NCBI GenBank assembly: GCA_000934455.1
Contig: KN883695.1
Location: 67,877-106,775 of the forward strand
Reading direction: 5' to 3'
Length of the DNA stretch: 38,899 bases
Origin: Apostichopus parvimensis
Taxonomy: Eukaryota > Echinodermata > Holothuroidea > Aspidochirotida > Stichopodidae
Of this stretch, positions 24,101 to 33,100 are shown in pieces (within the stretch, counting starts at the first letter, position 1; each line of letters begins with the position of its first letter). A program made the position numbers and the translations under genes. Below the pieces are notes generated by a model. The model had not been told where the DNA came from. It was given only the letters and a program-made list of their open reading frames with translations, and made no database searches.

Positions 24101-27100
24101 AAACTGCAATGAGATATTATAAAAAAAAAACATGAACGTGGCAATAAATATAGGAAGGAAACGAGCAGAAATCGCCGAACAAACCTTGTGACTGACTTAA
24201 GGCTCAGTTCGGAATCCAAGGAACTCTCCCAACTTTCAGTTTGCTTGAACTGTTCACGTTTCCATGCGATGAACGGTGATGATATACGTGATGTGTAATG
24301 AGTGTGCTCGGGGTTAGTCGGGCTTTGAACCAGATGCGACCTGCAGGTCACAACATATCGGAAAAGGATTTGCAGAGCTAAGAGAGACTAAAAGCAGGTT
24401 CCCAGGGTTATGGCAAAGAGTTTGAAAGGGCACCATAGGAAATTTCAAGCATCGTTGCGGGTCGGGGGTTGCGTTTGCATCGGGTTTTCATTTCGAAACT
24501 ATATCGGCGTTAAAACGAGAACCGTGTGGAAACTCTGGGTGGTAGAATGAGAAGGGCATTGACCGGAGGGGCGGCCGGTCATAGAGGGCGCACAGTGTTA
24601 AAATGTTACCAACTGGTTCATTCTAGACACGGTAGAACAAGAGTGCTGAGGTAGTGGGGTGACAGGTAAGCGAGGACCAAAGTAAATTTCTACTGACCAT
24701 CTGATTCACGACTGATAACGACTTTTAACGTTCTCCAACCCCATAGGTTAGGAAGTCTTTCTTTCTGACGACCAATATTGAGGAGAGGGAGCAAACTACT
24801 GTACTTTAGGATTTGGTTTTCAAGTGTTAAATGATGCTGATTTTGTTAATCCCTACTTTTTTCAGAAAGAAAGGTGGGCTGAAGAAGTTTTGGACTTTAC
24901 GGTACCCTCTCAGTATTGATTTTGATTAGCAACATGGATCTAATTTGAATATTCCATGCATCGCAATATCAACTTACTTCAAGGTATTAATTTGAATATT
25001 TTGCAACCTACTGCTTTAAAAACATTATGAAATCGAAAGAGGCTGATTTTTGGGACTGGAATTCATTGACAACTCTTCTGTTTTTTTTTGGTGATTGAAA
25101 AGTGGAACGTAATCTGAAAATCAAATATTGAAGATGCTTTTGCACTTGGTGGTCTATCTCTTTTTATAGGGGCTTAAAATGACTTATAGTTGCTATAATT
25201 GTGTTAAAGGGGTATTCCAGTGGCAGACAATGTGATGATTATCTTATAGAGTAAGATACCTATCTTGATATCCTGTTCCTTATTCAAGATATGATTTAAT
25301 GTAACCTGTTTCAGCTGGCTAAACACTTGACACTCTATCATGTGGTCTGTTATGTTATCATATCTTGCTGCTACTTTAAACGTTCCTACCACCCGCACAA
25401 AACAGTTTGGCAACCGTGTTTATTTTCTGTAACTGGGGCCAGGCTGTGGAACGACTTGCCGTCTTCGGTTGCAGAACAATCCACATTTCTCTCTTTCAAA
25501 AAAGCTCTGAAGACAGTTCTCTTTAATAAGGCCTTTAAGTTATCCTATATTTTCTCTTTTCTGTCTTGTTGCTGTTTTTGATCATTTGTATGTTTTATTT
25601 TTTCCTTGTAAAGCGCCATAGAATATCGTTTTAGTAATGGAGCTATATAAATGCCTTATTATTATTATTATTTATTATCACTGTAGATTTTTTTCTAACA
25701 GCTTTAGTGCCCTTTAATAATCTGTTGTTCATAATTCATCCTTAAAATCTAATATCTTATCAAAGTTTGCTTAGCTGTCAATGTTTACCGCATTTTATCA
25801 TTTTATCGATATATGCAATTTTTTTCAAACAAGTATTATTTTCCTGAGTTTTAAGTGAGTTAAATATTTAAAACTTGAAACAGGAACATTTTCAGCTGGA
25901 ATTGCGATAATGACGTCGTCATTCCGTGGGTTGTTGCCAGATGCAATCACATAAATATCACCAACTTTGAAAAGAGCGCTATGATGATGTGGTATTGACC
26001 GATACATAAAGGACATTTCATAATTTGTTCCATTTTTGTGTTGTTCATCAAACAACTTCAGTTACCGGAATATCCTGTTTTTCAAAGTTGATTTTTTTTC
26101 AAGTTGCAAGGTTGACTAATCCAAATGGAACTACCAAATGGAACTCTCAACTTTTTTGGAGGACCAGAAGATTTTGCAGCTGGAAATGACTAAAAACCCA
26201 GTGATTCAGGGAAGAAATGTGCAGTGCTGTAGGTATCTGAGTTAGTGGCAACCCCTATTAACCAATCACATGTGGAAGATAACTACCAATAGTGGACCAG
26301 TTGCCATGGATACTGTGTGAATAAAAACCATGCCTCTTTTGAAATCTCTTGCAAAAGCCATGCAGTGATAAATGTGGGTAGGGATAACCCAATGGTCACC
26401 AGGTTTTGATTTTTCGGGAGCCACAAGCTTACCTGTCTCTGCAAAGCCACTTCACTCTCGCTCTACCCTGGTTAACTTTTTTTTGGAACGCTGTACAGCC
26501 TCGGTGACCGATCACCACGACTCACCGACACTTTTTTTTAAAAAATTTCCCCACCCAAAGTGCAGGGGGATGGGACGGTGATTTAGAGAATTTCAATACT
26601 GTTCGGACAATTAATGTGAAGCATAGATGTGAAGCATAGATTATTTGGTTGTGAAAATTGCGGGGAGGCAAAAAAATGTGTATACAAAATTGAAACATTT
26701 TTCTTCAATTGTTTATCTAATTTGATTTTTCTTAGAAACTGGCATTTTATCAAAGTTTACTAACTGGATTGACCTTACAGTAGAAAACTACAAAGAAAGT
26801 CAAAGACACCACCGAGGAGGGGGGGGGGGGGGGAGAANNNNNNNNNNNNNNNNNNNNNNNNNNNNNNNNNNNNNNNNNNNNNNNNNNNNNNNNNNNNNNN
26901 NNNNNNNNNNNNNNNNNNNNNNNNNNNNNNNNNNNNNNNNNNNNNNNNNNNNNNNNNNNNNNNNNNNNNNNNNNNNNNNNNNNNNNNNNNNNNNNNNNNN
27001 NNNNNNNNNNNNNNNNNNNNNNNNNNNNNNNNNNNNNNNNNNNNNNNNNNNNNNNNNNNNNNNNNNNNNNNNNNNNNNNNNNNNNNNNNNNNNNNNNNNN

Positions 27101-30100
27101 NNNNNNNNNNNNNNNNNNNNNNNNNNNNNNNNNNNNNNNNNNNNNNNNNNNNNNNNNNNNNNNNNNNNNNNNNNNNNNNNNNNNNNNNNNNATATATATA
27201 TATATATAGGAGATTACAATATGTGAAATATTACAAAGTGTGAATAACCAAATTGTTAAATAATAACTTACTTCTCTTTCACAGACTCTTGTAGAGTGTC
27301 CTCTGTCAGGGTTCGTGAGAGTTTTTCATTAGTGTAGGTAGGGTCATCTGAAAAACTGCTCTGTTTCGAGAGAGGGTCTGAAAGGTGAACCAAATAAATC
27401 AATAAATATATAACATTAACGTCTTGTTGGAAATGAGGTGTAACAGAAACTTGTTAGACACCACCATCGATCCCAGAAAATACACACACAGCTCGCTACC
27501 GTCGGTAATTTGACACTAGTGTACAGTCAATACATACAGCTACGGTCAATACCCACAGCACAGTGTACATAGCAGCGATGGACATCTCAGGTCTAGATAA
27601 AAGATAACAAGGTATCACTTTCCTTACTATCTGCATTTTGTATTGACAAGAAGAAAACGTCACTTGCAAGCAACGGAAAGTTAACTTTTTTCAGAGCGCG
27701 GCACAAGGTTTGGGGCGAGTCTTCAATGCCTTTAAGAGGACCGTTTGGCTAGTTGACAAAGATTATGAAGTAAATAGGTGAGGAATGTCTGTTTTCTACA
27801 ATTCAACACAACTAAAACAAGAGGGCAATTCTTGTAGATGAGTAAGTCAGGAAGGGCTAACTACCAAAATCCCTTTTAAATGAGTTGGTTACTTTCCTTT
27901 ATATCCATGACAATCATTAAATACAAATAATGGTTTTTCAGGCATCTTTTTTCTTTTTCCTAAATACACAATATAAGTGCGCTAAACTATCCATTTAAGC
28001 ATAAGCTGCATAATTGTGTAAATCACAACATTTTCCTTCTACTTTGAGGGGGGAGACAGTGGCAAGTATAAAGCATTCTCATGGTGGATTTTGAAAGCTG
28101 AGCTCTAGTACACTGACACAACACAAAAAGGTGCATATTCATTTTCTCAAAAATATATCTTTAGTAATTTTGTCGGCAGGGTGAAGAGAGGGAGGTTCGT
28201 TGTTTAACTTATAGTGTTATGTAGAAGACAGAAAAAAAACCATTCAGCAACAAAATAACTTGTTTAACAGTCATGTCAGGCCCTATTTTGTGCTAATTTG
28301 GCTACCTGTGATGTCATAGCAGCAACAGAAAGGTAATAAAAACAAGTAAGTAACACTTTCAGTGTTAGACATTGTTAAAAAAAATTCAATTTAATAAGAA
28401 GCCATTTGACTTTAATACCTCTGCCAACAGCAATAAAAAAATAAGTAAAGAAAACCATTTCAAATTTAAGCTACATATTTTTTTAAAAGGGCTTTTATAA
28501 CTGTATTCCACCAATGCAAACATTTTACATGCTTTTTTAACTTAGAACTTCCATCTACCTGTAACTACATACTGTAATAAGTAGGTTTTAATGGAACTGT
28601 GTACAATTTATTCAAGATGCAACAAGCCATAAAAAATGTTACATTGGTTGGATCACTCAATACTAAGAATGTACATCATACCAGTTCTTGGTACGGCAAG
28701 AATAGGCTAAAAATACTATAAAAGCCACATATTTTTGCATCTCCAAAGGCATTCTGAAAGCCATATCATTTAGTTCTAACTATAGCAGAAAATGAATGAT
28801 GGATGTTTAATGGCAGGTAACCTAATGTGTACACTATGCTATTTCCAGGTAACTGCACTTTTTATTCCTTCCTAATCTGGGATACAAGATAACATAGCGA
28901 CTTGAAAGTCTAGAATTTCATGTGTCTTTATCGAAAAAACATAAATTGACGGACTTGCGGTTCAAAGTACTAATATTGTTGCATTCAATTTCAGTTTCAT
29001 TAATAACCCATGATACATGACCAGGAGTGTGATTTCTTATTTCTATATGACCTTTGCACGTCCAACTGTCAGTTGATGAAGCAAAAAGAAAAAGGTATCA
29101 TTCTTTGATCAATTGTAACTTCATTTTTAGTAATACTCAGTAGATTTTGTTGAAATTGATGGATAAAAAAATAAATAAAAAGCTGATTTGAAGCAACTGG
29201 GTTGTGTTTCATCACCATAGCAATGCCAGATACTTCAGACGACTTAGTACAATGGTCTTTCCATAAATCTGAAATCCGGACCCCAAAATGTTCAACAAAA
29301 AAACAGAAAGATTTGGCAGCATTTAGCAGTTAATGAAAGTCACAGATTCCTACTGTACGTACAGAGTAGTCAGGCTGTACATGGTACATAGATCTGATTC
29401 GAATCTTAATATTTCTGTACAAAATGAAATATGTCTTTGGTCAGGCGTTGAATGCCTGTGTTGTTGAACACACCAACACACACAAAGAAACACACATGTT
29501 TGTATTACATTCAGACCGAGGACCCCATTGTATTTTCGATTGTTCAAATCCATGTACCCTAACCTTAACAATACCCCCCCCCCACCATACAATAGAATTC
29601 TTCCGAGGAAGTGGTGATTCTTTAGAAATCACAACTGAAGACCTGACATTCTTTTGTTCAAGTCCTCGGTCAGAATACAAAACAAACGCACGTGCACACA
29701 CGCAGAAGGAGTGGCTTCATGTTGAGATGTATCTAGTATTTAAAATTAAACGAAAATGAAAATGCCAGCCATCTGCTTAAAAAGTTCATCCATTTCGCGA
29801 CACGGCGGCAGACATTTAGTTGATACCGAGAAGTAAAATGTCCCCCCCCCCTTCATATCACATAACTATAATCAAATGTCATCATTTTGGGATTTAAAGC
29901 ATCCGTCCATATTGATTTTGATAAAACATTTGGTACTCTTTGGATGCTTAAAAAATCCCCCAAAATATTTATCACTCATTTAAACTTGACTTTGCGTTGA
30001 GTCAAAGCTGCATTTCAAACCTCATAGTAAAATTTAAACAATTTTTGTCATTTTCAATTTGAGTGTGATCACTGCTAGTTATGTGTTGGCAATGAAACGT

Positions 30101-33100
30101 GGAGAAACTGCTTGTAAGCATTAATTTCTTTGTCCTTTAACTTTCACTTTGGGGGGAACTTTTAATGCGGAAAATATCTTAGGTTTAACTGATTGCAACT
30201 TTTATATGTATTGAAAATTTTGGGGTATGTGCAGCATTTAATATAGAAAATGTTGACCACAGGGCAAAGAGCTGATTTAAAGGGTGACTAACTTACACCT
30301 GTCACTACCCACTGGGGTTCTTCCATTCTGTTGGTTCTCCACGAACGTTTGATCTCCATCTGGCGTTACCGTGGTATCAAAAACATTGTTATCTAGCGAT
30401 TCCTCCACCCACTGAGAGACGTTGAGACTGTCTTGTAGAGAGGAAAAAGTACTGGAAAAGGATGAAAAACCTGTCAAAATAAGAAAGAAAGAAAGACACT
30501 TGTACAAAAACAAAATATCATTTAATAAAAATCTCAACCAAAAAATTCCATTTTGCATTGGGAATTACTACAAATCTGGAAGTAGCATACTTAAAGGAAA
30601 GGTACAGTATGGTAGCGTAGCGTGAAACATAATTCAACTTAAACCGCTTTAAGTCCAGCAAAAGAACGCGCACAAAGAAACGTCTCATGCCGGTAATCTG
30701 ACCTAGTTTCGAATGAGGTGTATTAACAGAAGTGTTACACACCACCATCGATCCCAGAAAATACACACACAGCTTGCTACCATCGGTAATTAGACACTAG
30801 TGTACAGTCAATACATACAGCATGGTTAATACCCACAACACAGTGTACATAGCAGCGTGGACATCTCAGGTCTAGATAAAAGATAACGAGGTATCACGTT
30901 TCATTACTGTCTGCAGTTTGTAGCGACAAGCAGAAAACGTCATTTGCAAGCAATGGAAAGTTAACTTCTTCGGAGTGCGGCACGCGGTTTGGGGTGAGTC
31001 TTCAATGCCTTTAAGCTATAATGATCACTGCACAATCATTGAAGCTTTCACAACTGAACCAAACATATTTTCATACACTTTGCAGAACAGATTAAGGGGG
31101 AAAAAATGTAACAGAACCTAGTAACTCCTTCTAATAACAATTATTAAAACATCAAAAGGCCATCATAGGGCCACAGAAAATGTTTACCAACTGTTGTAAG
31201 TTAGGTTGATTAGACTGTGTATGTGAGAATGGAGATATAAGTAAGGAAGGGGAGAGAAGTACATCACTTAACTAAATTAAATTGAAAAAAAAATTGAAAC
31301 AAATTGTAACAAATTATGCAAGACCCAACACACCCGTTGTTTGAGCAATACGATACAACCGCTCTGGACTGTGTTTATGCCCACCACGTACACTTAGGGC
31401 CCACTACAGATACTCATTTGTGCCTAATTCTATCCATATATTTAATTCACAAGTGAGAAAATAAGTTTCTAATTTGTAGCACTTGCTGTGTATATGTTTA
31501 GATTACTGTATAAGTATCGCAGTCTATTGATACTTATACTATTGCTTTTCTTTTTCACTTTTCTTTTTTTGTAAGCTTATTTATTATTGTGTACTATATG
31601 TAAAGTTGACATCAGTAGCCTTGTTCATGTGAAGGTATCTATTATTGTGTACTGTATCTAAAGTTGACATCAGTAGCCTTGTTCACAAGAAGATATTTAT
31701 TATTGTGTACTGTATGTAAAGTTGACATCAGTAGCCTTGTTCATGTGAAGGTATCTATTATTGTGTACTGTATCTAAAGTTGACATCAGTAGCCTTGTTC
31801 ACAAGAAGATATTTATTATTGTGTACTGTATGTAAAGTTAACCAGTAGCCTTGTTCATGTGAAGATATTTATTATTTTTGTGTACTGTATGCAAAGTTGA
31901 CGTCAGTAGCCTTCTTCACATGAAGATATTTATTATTCTGTACTATACGTTAAGTTAACGTCAGTAGCTTTTGTCGAAGTTGTTCAACCTTTAGGCACTG
32001 ATGCAAAGGAAACTGTTGCTATATTACGTGCGTACTTACGTACACCAATAATATTTCATGCTTCACGGGAAAAAGGAGTTAAAGCTCTACCAGCAAATAT
32101 TAACCTCTTTATGAACGATCGCTGACGTTCTAAAAAGATCGACCTTCATTATCAAAACACAGAATAATAAGCTAAACCCGAGGATTACACTAAGCCCTTT
32201 CAACGTTTTGTTTTGCAACCTGCAAAGCAGACCAAAGTACTGTAACTAGCTGTAACCATTGTCATTCAGCTTCCAAGAATAACCAATTCAAATATAAATA
32301 AACCTTCAGTGTATTCAATAAAAAATATTAAAAAGAGAAAAATGACTGAACATCAGCATATATGTGTATTGTCCACTGTAGACAGTGTATTTGGCAAGCA
32401 ATGCAAAGAGGTGACAAGTTTGCATTTGTTTGATCAACTTAAAGTATTGTGCGGGGGTCTTTGTGCGTGTGTTTGTGGATGTGGATGTACTGTACATGTG
32501 TGGTGTAGAAAGAATAGGTGGGGAAGGGGGAGGGGGTGTAGGGAAAAGAGGTGGGGAAGGGGGAGGGGGAAGATAGAAGATAGAATTAGTTCACTCTTCC
32601 AATCTTCATCTGGCAAGGTCAAACCAAGCTCATCAAATATTTGTCTATCATTTATGGAAAGCTATGGAAACCACATATCTGTATCATCTTCTTGATAATT
32701 TAATTTCAAGAAATTATTTCATTTCTTATGTTATATAAACTGTACATGTGCAAACTTTTCTCTTCTGGTATCACAACTTTCAAAAAGTTTTGTGGCAAAA
32801 GTAATATTTGGCCAACAAAATTCTATGATTTACTTACTATATAGTGTGTGTGGTAATATTTTGCTGACATTGTGGGCTCCCCTTCCCCCCCCCCCCATCC
32901 CACATCTTTTCTTGGTTTGGTTTTTGCTCAGTGTCTGTTTACAGTGTGCTTTAGTACATTGTCAACAGTTATTTATGACATGAAAAAAATTGAGCAACCA
33001 AGTATTTTAAGGTTAGGCTCATGGGCTGATCAACAGCTACATAAAGCAATTCTAAGCAAAAAACCCCCCCTTCCGCCTCCTTCTAGCTATCCAAATTGAA

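Larger units (their letters stand above)
16495..27271. other. Intron 3 (about 12 kb with the duplicated-block flank)
   Basis: The longest intron. Listed elements are the MITE-like copy, the SINE at 19.7 kb, the LINE tail at 25.4 kb and the N gap. The stretches 16495-18350, 20000-25350 and 25700-26830 hold only scattered short ORFs with no domain or splice support. Patches at 21230-21380 and 24440-24620 are somewhat more CpG-rich but show no other gene signal. Confidence 0.55.
27378..30296. other. Intron 2
   Basis: Contains the truncated MITE-like copy at its 3' side and the inverted repeat at 29.5 kb. From 27740 to 29430 I see nothing beyond AT-rich unique sequence. Confidence 0.6.

Noticed and set aside
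31580..31975. Regularly spaced repeats resembling a CRISPR array
   Set aside because: The 'spacers' are themselves repeated and the DNA is clearly animal; it is a minisatellite.
32309..32695. Plus-strand ORF of 128 codons
   Set aside because: The centre is a purine-rich low-complexity tract and nothing resembles a protein domain.
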